Source: Enterocytospora artemiae (Eukaryota > Microsporidia). Taken from it: 64,000 nucleotides of DNA. The stretch spans positions 62,001 through 126,000 of the forward strand of contig JASNGC010000002.1 in assembly GCA_038659295.1 (NCBI GenBank), written 5' to 3'. Within the stretch, counting starts at the first letter, position 1. Every line of letters starts with the position of its first letter. Made by a program: the position numbers and the translations under genes. The notes below the pieces were generated by a model that saw nothing but the letters and a program-made list of their open reading frames with translations, made no database searches and was not told where the DNA came from. Shown here one piece after another: positions 20,234 through 30,044 of the stretch.

Positions 20234-22126
20234 CTAATGAATAATACTTGGGCGAAACTTGATATCTTCACAATACAGTTTTTCCTTTACTATGTACTTT
20301 CTGTAGTTTAAGGATTGAATATATTCTCCTATTTTATTGTTAGAACATCTTACAATTTTATCTAAAATATTAATAATATTTTTATAAATAGGAACCATAT
20401 GTGATGCATTGCTATTGGGGTTATCTTTACAGTCAATCATACTGTTGTGCTCAATAGCTGTCTCATTGTCTGTAGCCACACTTTTCCTTACATCATTACC
20501 ATTAATTTCAATAAATTTCTTAACTGTATTGTGTAGGTTTGCCCAATGAACGAAACTACTCCCATTTGTTAATGAAATATGAGTCAACAGCTCCTTAATT
20601 TGCTTCTTCAGAACTTGACCAATTTCCACGATTGAACAATGACCCGACAGATTATCTTTATACTCTATATTCAAATCCATAATGCAGTTTCTTAAAACCA
20701 GCAAAACAATTTTCATCGATCTAAAATCCCTGACTTGATCATCTGTTGTCCTATTCTGATCAGCGATAGCCCTGTTTTGGTCAATGATCATGCTTAAATC
20801 ATGTTCCATAAAATATGCCTGTATTAAGAATCTGCTTAAAATATTGATTTCTTGAAGCAACTGAGGAGTTAAGAAGAACTTCAACAACCTCGGGGTGAAA
20901 TTAAGAAAAATATTGGACCCAATATAGCTGCCAGTACCAGTCGTTGGAAAATTCATATTATGCAGCTGCAGTATATACTCATCAATGCTCTGAGTATATT
21001 TAGAAATTTCAACCAAGTCTGTTGCATTATTGTTTTTGAAGAACCCTTTAATTCTATCAAAATTAGATGTAATGTTATCTTCTACCGCATTCGAACGAGT
21101 TACCCTCTTATCAATAATAGTGGTTGCCTCATTCTGTAAATCATTTATTTCTCGAAATATTTCATACAGAAAAGTGGCTTGTCTTAATAAAATGTAGTCA
21201 TACAAGCACTGTAATTCCTTTAGATACATTTCAGCTGTAATGGATCCCAAGATATTCCTCAAACTGGATAGTCTATCTCTTATAGGAGCTAGTGAGGTGA
21301 TATTTGATAAATCCAAAAATGAAGGATTCTTAGTGTTACTGGAGACATTATCTGCATCCACACCTTTGTTGCTACTCACATCTATTTCATAAACACTACG
21401 CATGAAATATACTATTTTACCACATTCCAAGATGGAATCCATAACCGGTAAAATATTGCCAAAGCTGTCATCTGATATACTCTTATTCACAGTGAACATG
21501 TCATCATAAAGACACTTATTGAATTCACAATAATTGTTAACTGAGATAATTTCTGGTTTAGAGATAATTCCATAGTTGATCCAGTTTGTAGCTGACATCA
21601 AAACATAATAATAATTCAAATTGCAAATTGTGTCTACATTATCACTACAATAATTAAATGAATTGTTGTCATGATTGGGTGCTATTCTAAGACCAATAGC
21701 GCTAGTATTTTCTGCTGCCTTACTTATATCATCCCCTTTCTGAAGAATCTTTTGAAATATCTCAAAATACTCTTCAACTCCCAAATACAGTTGTTCAATC
21801 AAAGAATTGCCGCTGGTGTTTATGGTCTGTCTTAATTTTCTTAACTTATTAAAATACTGATCAATTATTGGCTCTAGCAGAGGTGCGTTCATAAATCTAC
21901 GAACATTTATAATCAAAAAAGAGAATGGTGAAACGGATTCAAAATCTAGAGTCGAAACAGACAATTCCAAATCATCACACTCCTGACCACCTAGAAGATT
22001 CTCGCTGGCTTGGCAGTTCACTTTCCCACTCTTGTTTACTTTTATATACGTCGTGTCAACTCCTGCAAGTGCGAAGAAAAGATGGTCTAAAATAGGTGAA
22101 GAAAATGAGGAAAGTGGAATCGTCAT
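20234..22126 (-). CDS. Gamma-tubulin complex component (GCP/Spc97-Spc98 family)
   Basis: Structural subunit that binds gamma-tubulin and nucleates microtubules at the spindle plaque. The 630-residue protein starts with the GCP N-terminal signature ILDHLFFALAGVDTTYIKV and has in its C-terminal half FTPRLLKFFLTPQLLQEINILSRFL followed by AYFMEHDLSMI, equivalent to the conserved 'LT..mL..Y..lf.fLl.lkr.e..L' of GRIP2. GCP2 versus GCP3 cannot be settled by eye. The ATG follows CCCCC (GGGGG at 22131-22135). Confidence 0.85.
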   Translation of the reverse strand: MTIPLSSFSSPILDHLFFALAGVDTTYIKVNKSGKVNCQASENLLGGQECDDLELSVSTLDFESVSPFSFLIINVRRFMNAPLLEPIIDQYFNKLRKLRQTINTSGNSLIEQLYLGVEEYFEIFQKILQKGDDISKAAENTSAIGLRIAPNHDNNSFNYCSDNVDTICNLNYYYVLMSATNWINYGIISKPEIISVNNYCEFNKCLYDDMFTVNKSISDDSFGNILPVMDSILECGKIVYFMRSVYEIDVSSNKGVDADNVSSNTKNPSFLDLSNITSLAPIRDRLSSLRNILGSITAEMYLKELQCLYDYILLRQATFLYEIFREINDLQNEATTIIDKRVTRSNAVEDNITSNFDRIKGFFKNNNATDLVEISKYTQSIDEYILQLHNMNFPTTGTGSYIGSNIFLNFTPRLLKFFLTPQLLQEINILSRFLIQAYFMEHDLSMIIDQNRAIADQNRTTDDQVRDFRSMKIVLLVLRNCIMDLNIEYKDNLSGHCSIVEIGQVLKKQIKELLTHISLTNGSSFVHWANLHNTVKKFIEINGNDVRKSVATDNETAIEHNSMIDCKDNPNSNASHMVPIYKNIINILDKIVRCSNNKIGEYIQSLNYRKYIVKEKLYCEDIKFRPSIIH

Positions 22127-22297
22127 TTGTGGGGGTAAAAGAAAACAAAAGTGATAGAAATCTTACAATCAATCGACAGAATCCTGTTCTTCCAAAGATA
22201 CTACACCAACTGTTTTCAAATAATCATTGAGGATTTATATTTACAAGCAATTTAGATTACCTGACTAAAGTAACATCTTGAAAAAATTTGGCCCCAA
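22127..22297. promoter_or_regulatory. Divergent promoter of the GCP gene and the 50-residue gene
   Basis: 171 bases with GGGGG at 22131-22135 (CCCCC for the gamma-tubulin complex gene, minus strand) and CCCC at 22292-22295 for the small plus-strand gene. The second signal is the main reason for calling the small gene. Confidence 0.6.
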
Positions 22298-22450
22298 ATG
22301 GAAAGAATAGATCTATGTATTGAAAAGATCAAGGAGATAATGAATGATCTAGATTTGATCATAGAGATGAAAAGTTGTGAGGATATGCTCAGAGCAAATA
22401 AGAAAATTGTAAAGTATTTAAAAGAAATAAGAGAAGAAGTTTCTAAATAA
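22298..22450 (+). CDS. Small helical protein (50 residues), newly recognised
   Basis: A 50-codon gene too short for usual ORF thresholds. CCCC at 22292-22295 lies two bases before its ATG, exactly as in neighbouring ribosomal genes, and it ends in TAA at 22448-22450. The product is highly charged (ERIDLCIEKIKEIMNDLDL ... YLKEIREEVSK), lacks Pro and Gly, and should be one or two amphipathic helices that can form a coiled coil. It is divergent from the gamma-tubulin complex gene (171 bases between starts). Small kinetochore or spindle subunits (for example DASH Dad-type) have this size and composition, but there is no specific match, so function is unassigned. Confidence 0.7.
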   Translation: MERIDLCIEKIKEIMNDLDLIIEMKSCEDMLRANKKIVKYLKEIREEVSK

Positions 22451-23009
22451 AAGCCTTTGATGTGAACCATATGATTACTACATCCGTAAAAGAATTTTAA
22501 AATAACATTTTGTCACAAAATATTTATAATTTTTAATCAGAAAAGTTTTAGTCTGATTACAAATTAAATGTATCAGTGCAGTGTGAAAATATCATTGGTT
22601 TTTTGATAAAATTTCAGCTCTGGATCGAGCACCAATATAACTTGAAATAACTAGCTTTCCTGGATCAGAACAAACCTAAGCAAAAATTTTATAGGAAGAT
22701 GAGTGGTGTTTATTTTTATTGTAGAGAACTTTACAAATGAATTAAAAGGCGATGTTGGGATACAATATATTTCTTGAATATCCCTATCCATCTCCACACC
22801 AATATTTAGCATGTTCTAGTTTTTTTGCCATTGGAATAAGAGATAATAACTCATATGGACACCGTTTTATCATCTACATCAAGGCATTCTTGTTCATGCA
22901 CTTAATTTCAAAAGGTCATTTCTAAATCTCTACATAATCTTTTCGTGGTAGTGTTCATTGTTTTATTTTAAAATTTTCTCAAAATTTTCTAATTTCTTTT
23001 GTTGCCCCT
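22451..23009. other. Intergenic upstream of eS6, nothing else seen
   Basis: AT-rich with the CCCC signal of eS6 at 23005-23008. No RNA gene or short frame with a start signal. Confidence 0.5.
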
Positions 23010-23669
23010 ATGAAGTTAAATATTGCATATCCAGCAAATGGAACTCAACTTTGCAAAGAAATCAAGACTAAGGACGAGCAGAAGCTATATGGTAAAAAAA
23101 TTGGTGAGCAATTCGATGGAGCTCTGATTGGTGAAGAATTCAAGAATTGTGTTCTCCAAATCAATGGTGGTAATGACTATCAGGGTGTATGTATGGTTCC
23201 AAAGCAAGATACACCAAAAAGGATTAGATTACTTCTGCGCAAAAATGATGTAGGTTACAGGTGTAGGAGATTTGGTGTAAGAGTTAGAAAAACCGTCAGG
23301 GGATCTGTCATCTCCACCGAAACACAAGTTGTTAATTTGGTTCTTGTAAAGGTTGATGAAGCCACCCTTGTCCCAGGATTGACAGATGAATTCAAGAATA
23401 AGACCAGTCTGCCAAAGAAGATTCACAAATTGAGAGCAGCTCTCGGAATGGCTGAAGATGATGATAACGTGAATGAATTTTTAAAGAAGCTTTTTGTTGA
23501 GAATGGACAGTCGATAGAGGAGGTTCCAAACATTAAAGTTAAGGGACTTGATAGGGAAAAGAAGAAGAAGCAATATGAGGAGTATCAGAAACAGAAAGTC
23601 GCTAGAAAGGAGAAGTTTATGAAAGAAAAGGCTGCTTTTGAAGCCAAGTATGGAGTTGTTTCTAAATAA
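23010..23669 (+). CDS. RPS6: 40S ribosomal protein eS6
   Basis: Whole-length match to eS6: MKLNIAYPANGTQ, GEEFKNCVLQINGGNDYQG, RLLLRKNDVGYRCRRFGVRVRKTVRG and the C-terminal Lys/Glu-rich helix. 219 residues, close to the usual 236-249 with the phosphorylated Ser-rich tail reduced. CCCC directly precedes the ATG (23005-23008). Confidence 0.97.
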   Translation: MKLNIAYPANGTQLCKEIKTKDEQKLYGKKIGEQFDGALIGEEFKNCVLQINGGNDYQGVCMVPKQDTPKRIRLLLRKNDVGYRCRRFGVRVRKTVRGSVISTETQVVNLVLVKVDEATLVPGLTDEFKNKTSLPKKIHKLRAALGMAEDDDNVNEFLKKLFVENGQSIEEVPNIKVKGLDREKKKKQYEEYQKQKVARKEKFMKEKAAFEAKYGVVSK

Positions 23670-23734
23670 ACTACTTATCAAGCAAAAAGTAAGGTATCCC
23701 ACTAGTGTCCATAATTTTCAACTATTGGATATAT

Positions 23735-24649
23735 TTATTTTTCAGGCGAATCTTCATTCGTAATGTTTAAGATGTTTTCTGTTAATTGCATTTCTTCTTC
23801 TCTCAGCTCCATTTCCAACTCTTGTGATAATTTTTTTAAACCTTCCTCTACAGCTTCTTGAGCACTCGCTAATAGTGACACATCTGCGTTTGCAATAATG
23901 TATCTTATTAACTCTATCTTCTCATCCGGAATAAATATTCTTCGATCTTCCAGATAGGCACTGATTTCATCACAAAAGTGTCCGCTAAATACCTCCACGT
24001 AATAGTTCTCTCTTCTGTTACTTGGTTTCAATCTCTTTATTCGGGTACAACTACAGCATTTGTGCTGAAAAAATGTTTCATAGAAGATGGAGTTGTTTCC
24101 CAATTCGGATCTCGATTCATCTAGAATGTTTTCATCCTTGGTATTTTGTGATAGAAGAGATAGATTTTCGGATAGAAGGTTGGTTTTTCGAATAGCGGAA
24201 TTGTGATGAGATCTCTTGTCTGAAGCTCCTATATTTATACGTTCTGAGCATTTCTCGTGACCGGAATTTACTTTTCCACACACTGCACAGAAAATAAATT
24301 TGATATTTTCCTTCAATTCTATACAGAGAGCCTTACAAGTGCAATGAAAATTACAAATAGCATTGAATTTGGCTCTGTTTTTGACTATGTGTATGTTGTA
24401 AATCAGACATTTATCTTCTTGGTGGGATAAAAATGGATCATCATTAATGCGCCATGGATTACTAATTTTTTTACAGTAGATGCACATAGACTTATGAATA
24501 AATGAATTTTCTTCTGATACTGAAAACTGGCCCATAATAGCCAATTTATGAATAAACTGAACTGGAAAGCGTCGAGGCCAAGTTTTAAATGTTTCTAATC
24601 TTCTTTGATAGCTTCTCATTTGGGATAACAGCTTTTCATGATTAGCCAT
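23735..24649 (-). CDS. BIR-domain protein, survivin/Bir1-like
   Basis: A 304-residue protein whose N-terminus is a baculoviral IAP repeat at residues 14-90: RLETFKTWPRRFP, an aromatic/Gly position LAIMGQFSV, and zinc ligands C56, C59, H76, C81 with PWRINDDPFLSH between them. In fungi such proteins are chromosomal passenger complex subunits at centromeres. The rest contains a second Cys/His-rich stretch (about residues 100-135), a further CCSC cluster near 205 and an acidic coiled-coil C-terminus (about 255-300), which could pair with INCENP. CCCC (GGGG at 24657-24660 area) precedes the ATG. Convergent with eS6. Confidence 0.83.
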   Translation of the reverse strand: MANHEKLLSQMRSYQRRLETFKTWPRRFPVQFIHKLAIMGQFSVSEENSFIHKSMCIYCKKISNPWRINDDPFLSHQEDKCLIYNIHIVKNRAKFNAICNFHCTCKALCIELKENIKFIFCAVCGKVNSGHEKCSERINIGASDKRSHHNSAIRKTNLLSENLSLLSQNTKDENILDESRSELGNNSIFYETFFQHKCCSCTRIKRLKPSNRRENYYVEVFSGHFCDEISAYLEDRRIFIPDEKIELIRYIIANADVSLLASAQEAVEEGLKKLSQELEMELREEEMQLTENILNITNEDSPEK

Positions 24650-24822
24650 CTTTCAAGGGGTGTGTTTGAAGTTACTTTATGCAGTATTGGACTGGGATAC
24701 AATTAACATTTGGAAAGTAATTTTTATGAATCTGCATAAATAAGTTTTAATACAACCAGAATATTGATATTATTTCTTTAACTATGTAAACAAAAACAAA
24801 CGATAGTGCCTAGCAAGTTTTA

Positions 24823-26430
24823 TTAATAATTGATCTCCCTCAATAGATTTTTTGTACTCTCATCCATTTCACCTTTGTTTTCGTATATCTCCATAGCCAG
24901 TTTTTTACCTAATTGTACACCAAACTGGTCAAAGGAATTTATCTTCCAATACATACCTTCAATAAATATCTTATGCTCATAGGTTGCAATAATAAATCCT
25001 AACACCTCTGGAGTTAGCTTGGTATAGAGAATGGTGGTACTGGGTTTGTTTCCCTTAAACTTAAGCCAGTTAGGGGTATTGTCATCTAGTTCCTTTCCAA
25101 TCATAAGTGCCCTGGTTTGTGCTAAACAGTTTGCTATTAACAGTCTGTGATGTTTCTTCACTAAGCTGTTCCTACCATCATACAAACACTCCTTTGGCAA
25201 TAATACCTCCAAATATATTTTCTCATCATTTTGATGCAACATTTGAAAGAAGGAATGCTGTACGTCAGTTCCAGTTCCACCCCAAATAATTTTTTGGCCT
25301 GAATGCTCCTTACCGTTTGACTCCATTTCTGCCTGTTGCAAATACTTGTGTAATAGGCTCAAATGACTATCATAGGCCACAATGCACTTGTTGTTCCAAT
25401 AACTAGAATATTTAATTTCACTGCTGATACTCTCGTGCTTCTGATCATCAACCACTTTTCTATAGTATATCTCCGTAATAGCCATCATTGCTGGTATACT
25501 GTCTAATTTTTTATCAAAAAAGTGCTCATCAGCTTGTCGTCCACCAAAAAGTAACTTTTCAAACACATCGAATCCCACACCAAGAACTATACTCAATCCT
25601 ACAGCAGACCATAGCGAATACCTACCTCCAACAAAATCCCACATAGCAAAACGAGTAATTGGAATATTGAATATTTCAGGTGATTCAACGGCCGTTACGG
25701 CAATAAAGTGTAATTTAATAAAATCTTCGACTTTCTTGTTATCGGAACTGTTATTAGTTAGACACTTGGCAATGTTGTTTACTCTCTTAAATTCTTCAAC
25801 TATTAATTTCATATTTTCAATAGTTTCTATCGTGGTAAAACTCTTACTCACTATAATAAAGAGTGTACTTTCTAAGGAACTACCATTACACTCATTGCTT
25901 TTGCATTGGGTTTCATTTCTAAAATAGTCACTACTATCAACATTAGAAAAAAACTGTACGTCCCTCTTTTTGTAATAAGACAATGCATCATTTATAAATC
26001 TTGGACCTAAATCAGAGCCTCCGATTCCAATGTTTACTATTCTGCTCAAAGGCTTACCGGTATATCCTTTCATATTCTCGAAATTTTCTTCGAACTGCTT
26101 CATTTTAGACAATTCCTGATCAATAACTCTGGAATAGTTATCATTTATCTTGTGGTTGGTTCCTATGTTTTTTCTTAGCCTATAATGTAGCACAGGTCTT
26201 CCTTCAGTATAATTCACACACTCTCCTCCCATCAGATCCCTCAATTTCTGATCAAATTCGCCTCTGGAAATTTCCTCTTTGATTTTATTAAATTCTTGAT
26301 CAGTGAAATGGGTTTTACTAAAATCATACAAAATGGACAAATTATTGTTATTTTCCAATTCCATAACTGGGATTTCCTTCGTATATGTCTTTACTCTTTC
26401 CTTGGTTAGATGTTCTATTATTTGACGCAT
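24823..26430 (-). CDS. PGI1: Glucose-6-phosphate isomerase
   Basis: Interconverts glucose-6-phosphate and fructose-6-phosphate in glycolysis. The 535-residue protein shows the sugar-phosphate site (IGIGGSDLGPRFI), SKSFTTIET, the PGI signature region WDFVGGRYSLWSAVGLSI, and the GGTGTDVQHSFFQ segment with the catalytic His region, plus EHKIFIEGMYWKINSFDQFGV near the C-terminus with the active-site Lys region GVQLGKKLA. Usual length is 550-560. GGCCC occurs 10 bases before the ATG. Its presence argues against a species that has lost glycolysis. Confidence 0.96.
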   Translation of the reverse strand: MRQIIEHLTKERVKTYTKEIPVMELENNNNLSILYDFSKTHFTDQEFNKIKEEISRGEFDQKLRDLMGGECVNYTEGRPVLHYRLRKNIGTNHKINDNYSRVIDQELSKMKQFEENFENMKGYTGKPLSRIVNIGIGGSDLGPRFINDALSYYKKRDVQFFSNVDSSDYFRNETQCKSNECNGSSLESTLFIIVSKSFTTIETIENMKLIVEEFKRVNNIAKCLTNNSSDNKKVEDFIKLHFIAVTAVESPEIFNIPITRFAMWDFVGGRYSLWSAVGLSIVLGVGFDVFEKLLFGGRQADEHFFDKKLDSIPAMMAITEIYYRKVVDDQKHESISSEIKYSSYWNNKCIVAYDSHLSLLHKYLQQAEMESNGKEHSGQKIIWGGTGTDVQHSFFQMLHQNDEKIYLEVLLPKECLYDGRNSLVKKHHRLLIANCLAQTRALMIGKELDDNTPNWLKFKGNKPSTTILYTKLTPEVLGFIIATYEHKIFIEGMYWKINSFDQFGVQLGKKLAMEIYENKGEMDESTKNLLREINY

Positions 26431-26651
26431 AAACGAATTATGGGCCTAAAATATTTTTAAATAAGTTCAAACAAACAAAAAATACATAATACGTAATATT
26501 ATTTATTGATCTATAATAACAAGGACCTTTTCTCATGTAATATCTTCATATTAGTTTCCTTAATTCATTTAAAGTATTAATAAATGCACAACTAGTACAT
26601 CCAATAATAATCACTTAAGTAGCGCCAATTATATGAATACGTGTTTTTTGG

Positions 26652-26843
26652 TTATTTTCTTTTCAGTATATAATACCCATCTACCTCTTCACAAGGGTTT
26701 CCCTCATCAGCCACTTTATAGTTACAATCTGACTTGCTCAAGATATACTCCATCCCATTTATCACAAATATTTTATCTATCGGGATTTCATCTGGAAGCA
26801 TAGACAGTGGAATTCCCTTGGGTGCTTGAATAATAAAATTCAT
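26652..26843 (-). CDS. Small protein of unknown function (63 residues)
   Basis: A 63-residue protein with beta-rich character, Pro/Ile-rich N-terminus (APKGIPLSMLPDEIPIDKIF) and a basic end. The ATG is preceded by CCC (GGG at 26848-26850), supporting a real gene despite its size. No family recognised. Confidence 0.6.
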   Translation of the reverse strand: MNFIIQAPKGIPLSMLPDEIPIDKIFVINGMEYILSKSDCNYKVADEGNPCEEVDGYYILKRK

Positions 26844-26937
26844 GGAAGGGCTAAAAAAATAAAAAATAAGATCAAGTTTGTACTTTGCTTCAGTTACGGT
26901 TCTGTCTTTTATATCGCTTTATTCCACCAAAAACTTC

Positions 26938-27579
26938 TCAATGATTTATTACGTACTTCCCCTCCTTATTTTTTATTACACCTGAAAACAACAAACTTTT
27001 TATAACAGAATCTAGCCTAGAAATATCATCCCTATTTCCATACTCTTTGGTAATCTCCTCCCTTATTTCACTCAAACTCCCTGGTGTTTTTTTTAATAAT
27101 TTAAAAACTATGTGAACCAATGAATTCTTCGTTAAATAAAGAGAAGGACAATGTAAAGAAGAAAAAATAGAGGAGATGATATCAGGTGAAAATGAAAGAC
27201 TAAGAACCCTGTCCTTGTGGTTAGCTACTTTATTGTCTGTAGTTTTATTGCAGAGGATTTTGTACTTTCTCTCTAATTCCAGATACTTTTCTACTCTATC
27301 TTTTAGCATATATTCTACTCTAGTTTTTACTAAATCCTCTTCAGAATACCTTTCATATCTCACATCTTTGATGTATCTCAGTTTATACAGAAAATATTCC
27401 ATATTCTTTGCACATACGACAACAGTTTTATTAGTAAGAGATAAGTCTGCAAGTAGACGAATAGTGACTTTCCCTGTGGTAAATACCAAGCATGTATTTG
27501 ATGAGAGAGATACATTGCGCGTATTATCAGTAATGGGAGTAAACCCTGGTGGTATGTGAGTTGCAAGGCGGATTAGCAT
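26938..27579 (-). CDS. Unknown protein with possible C-terminal winged helix
   Basis: A 213-residue protein. The CCCC four bases before the ATG (GGGG at 27586-27589 area) supports the minus-strand frame over a 127-codon plus-strand shadow. N-terminal 70 residues look beta-rich; residues 75-115 are a charged helix; residues 150-210 (NSLVHIVFKLLKKTPGSL ... VIKSLLFSGVIKNKEGKYV) have the helix-helix-strand pattern of a winged helix ending in a beta-wing. That would suit a small transcription or replication factor subunit (TFIIF-beta or RPA2-like plans), but I see no specific signature. Confidence 0.6.
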   Translation of the reverse strand: MLIRLATHIPPGFTPITDNTRNVSLSSNTCLVFTTGKVTIRLLADLSLTNKTVVVCAKNMEYFLYKLRYIKDVRYERYSEEDLVKTRVEYMLKDRVEKYLELERKYKILCNKTTDNKVANHKDRVLSLSFSPDIISSIFSSLHCPSLYLTKNSLVHIVFKLLKKTPGSLSEIREEITKEYGNRDDISRLDSVIKSLLFSGVIKNKEGKYVINH

Positions 27580-27796
27580 TGGTAAAGGGGCATCGTGATT
27601 AAAAATTAGTATACCAAGGAAAAGATTGAAATATTATTTTAAAATAAAAAATTATGAGCTTTGTAAAGATATTTCACAAATTCCCGTAGCATGCAACTAA
27701 TTTCAACATATATAGCCAGTACACAGTTTTATAATAGCATGGAATTATTGGCTCCACGGAAAGTTATTTTGTAAAAAATTTGCTGGCTACCCCAAA

Positions 27797-28405
27797 ATGG
27801 TTTTGGGTAAATCGGACAAGAGAATTAAAGTGGTAAAGAAGGAGGATCCAGTCTTGAGGGAGGAAGCTCTTCAAAATAAACTATCCAAATTGAGAACTGC
27901 CATTAAAATCCCGGCTCCTATAAATCAATTTAACACAAAGTTAGAAAGTGTTGAATTCGATAGAATCATGAATCTGTTTAAAAAATATTCAAAAGAAACC
28001 AAGCTTGAAAAGAAAGAAAGATTAAGCAAGGAAAATCCAAAGGAGGGTCCTAAGCCACTTCTATTAAAGTCAGGTCTTAAGCACTTAGTAGAATTGATCA
28101 CTCAAAAAAAGGTGACTTTTGTTGTTATTGCCGCAAATGTTACTCCCATAACGACAGTTATATTCTTACCAACCTTATGTAAGAAGCTAAATATTCCTTA
28201 TGCTATTGTCGACTCCAAGGAGAAGTTGGGTTCTCTAGTACATCTGAAGAAGACTTGTGCAGTAGCCATAGAAAAAGTTAGGCCGGAAGATCAGGCTGAG
28301 CTGGATGATATTATCAGAATAAGTAATGCTATGTTTTCTGAGCAGTATGAAAAGCATATGACTACTATCGGGGGTAACATCCATAAAGTTAAGAAATTAG
28401 AATAA
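27797..28405 (+). CDS. RPL8: 60S ribosomal protein eL8 (L7a)
   Basis: Ribosomal protein of the L7Ae family. The 202-residue protein contains the basic N-terminal extension specific to eL8 and the L7Ae fold: LKHLVELITQKKVTFVVIAANVTPI, LPTLCKKLNIPYAIVDSKEKLGSLVHLKKTCAVAI. Shorter than the usual 250-266. CCCC at 27791-27794 precedes the ATG. Confidence 0.95.
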   Translation: MVLGKSDKRIKVVKKEDPVLREEALQNKLSKLRTAIKIPAPINQFNTKLESVEFDRIMNLFKKYSKETKLEKKERLSKENPKEGPKPLLLKSGLKHLVELITQKKVTFVVIAANVTPITTVIFLPTLCKKLNIPYAIVDSKEKLGSLVHLKKTCAVAIEKVRPEDQAELDDIIRISNAMFSEQYEKHMTTIGGNIHKVKKLE

Positions 28406-28658
28406 ACTAATTTAAGGAAGCTGTTGAAAACATTGTAAGTTTTTTTAAATTGTAATATCATATGTAGTCATTTATGTATTGCTGCTATGTGATTTCATCG
28501 ATGAAGCATGGTAGAATGTGAATCTGATCGATTGCGATCTTGTTATTCAACAATCCTTACGCTTAATATTGCTATACTAGTCATTTAAGAAAGGTATACA
28601 CACATTTAGTGACTTATTATATACACTTACACAATCTTAAGAAGATAAATCATAAACC

Positions 28659-29216
28659 TCAACTAGCGAACATTTCATAAACAAAACCAATGAAGTAAGT
28701 CCCTATATTTCCGGTCAATAGCACCTCGCTGCCAATAAACCCTACACCAATTTCATTTGCAAATGTTAAATCCATAAGTATTCCATTCTTAAAACTAAAG
28801 GCGCCCTTACAAAAATCACCAAGTTCACGCCTTTTTCCTTTAGGAATAAAGATAAATGGAACGGGGGCGTATTTCAAAATAGAAAAGAAATAGTCGCCAC
28901 TAACCTCATCCAATAATTTAATATCGTTACAATCAACATCTGATTTATAAACACCCTCAACATCATTAATGGTAACATGTCTTGTATGCTTCAGCGCAGA
29001 GGAATAAAAAAACGTATACATATAATACTCGTGAGTTTGCTTAAAAAAGTTGCATAAAGTTTTGGGCTGATTCATGTGTCTTTTTATGAGCTCTGGAAAT
29101 AAAAATACTGGGATTGTAGATTTTTCAACGACCCTAGAAATCCACCGTCCCTTGACTAGAGATGATTCATGTAAAGCAACACCAGCTTTTTTTTTCTTAT
29201 CTACAAATTTTTCCAT
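28659..29216 (-). CDS. Unknown protein
   Basis: A 185-residue protein starting with a Lys-rich segment (KFVDKKKKAG), then mixed alpha/beta sequence and a Gly/Phe-rich C-terminal third (NEIGVGFIGSEVLLTGNIGTYFIGFVYEMF) that might be a short hydrophobic hairpin. CCC precedes the ATG (GGG at 29219-29221). No family recognised. Confidence 0.6.
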   Translation of the reverse strand: MEKFVDKKKKAGVALHESSLVKGRWISRVVEKSTIPVFLFPELIKRHMNQPKTLCNFFKQTHEYYMYTFFYSSALKHTRHVTINDVEGVYKSDVDCNDIKLLDEVSGDYFFSILKYAPVPFIFIPKGKRRELGDFCKGAFSFKNGILMDLTFANEIGVGFIGSEVLLTGNIGTYFIGFVYEMFAS

Positions 29217-29231
29217 AAGGGAAAAACAAAA

Positions 29232-29435
29232 TTAATTTTTATAAACTAATTTCTGTACAGGAGCGCTTATGTAGTACAATAAACTGTACCAAATAAAGCC
29301 TATGAAACACAGCATCTCAGTATTTACCGGTACAATTAGGGGTTTAATATCAAGACACACCATCAGATGATTATTCCTAACAACTGTGGTGTTGAAGGCT
29401 TTAGATAAGGAAATATTGTTGAAACAGCTCATCAT
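29232..29435 (-). CDS. Possible small single-span membrane protein
   Basis: A 67-codon frame with one hydrophobic segment near residues 42-56 (MLCFIGFIWYSLLYYI) and a basic C-terminus. It sits neatly between SEC11 and the next minus-strand gene, ending 15 bases before that gene's ATG. Small one-span subunits of ER complexes have this shape. No CCC signal, so it may be a chance frame. Confidence 0.35.
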   Translation of the reverse strand: MMSCFNNISLSKAFNTTVVRNNHLMVCLDIKPLIVPVNTEMLCFIGFIWYSLLYYISAPVQKLVYKN

Positions 29436-29516
29436 ATAAAACAACTATAATTCAAAGTAGTTAGGATCTTGACAAAAGCATTTATTTCCATAAAATATAA
29501 GAATTTCAGCACACCA

Positions 29517-30044
29517 CTAATTTTTTGACTCTCGGATAAAATACATTGACATTCCTGCAGCTACTATAATCAGAATTCTCAGCCCTGGCACAGAACTAAT
29601 CCAAATCGTCGGCAAACCAAAATATGGAATATATCCTAAGACTCCAGAAATGCAATCAGACGGAGGGAGCATTCTTTGTCCTTTCCTATACAGTGGTACA
29701 TCATCACCAAAGTTATTATCTCCCTTGGTAAGCACATTATCCCCTATTTTCTTGATAACTCTATGAACAATGGGTATGCTTCCCTTTTTGACACTGTAAA
29801 CCACCATATCTCCACATTTTATCTCTTGAGGACGTAAAAATAAAATATCTCCTCGTTTAAAACCTGGCTCCATAGATTGTGTAAGAACACAGACTATTGG
29901 AATATCATTGCTTAAAAAAAGACAAATCAACTTCCAAACCATGTAGCTTCCAAAAATAGAATAACCGGTCTGAACCAATTGATGAGTGTGCTGTCTAAAA
30001 CTAAGGCGCTTGATATAGTCAAATTGCTGCTGAAATAAAAACAT
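29517..30044 (-). CDS. SEC11: Signal peptidase complex catalytic subunit Sec11
   Basis: ER membrane serine protease that removes signal peptides. The 175-residue protein has an N-terminal membrane segment (about 28-45) and the eukaryotic Ser-His-Asp set: Ser57 (TQSMEPGF), His94 (PIVHRVI) and Asp109 (KGDNN). Length is typical (167-180). The open frame runs 21 codons further upstream from TTG, but CCC (GGG at 30050-30052) places the start at the ATG of MFLFQQQF. Its activity is needed for the many secreted proteins encoded in this window. Confidence 0.95.
   Translation of the reverse strand: MFLFQQQFDYIKRLSFRQHTHQLVQTGYSIFGSYMVWKLICLFLSNDIPIVCVLTQSMEPGFKRGDILFLRPQEIKCGDMVVYSVKKGSIPIVHRVIKKIGDNVLTKGDNNFGDDVPLYRKGQRMLPPSDCISGVLGYIPYFGLPTIWISSVPGLRILIIVAAGMSMYFIRESKN

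Noticed and set aside
27176..27559. 127-codon plus-strand frame
   Set aside because: Mirror of the minus-strand gene 26938-27579, which has CCCC before its ATG.
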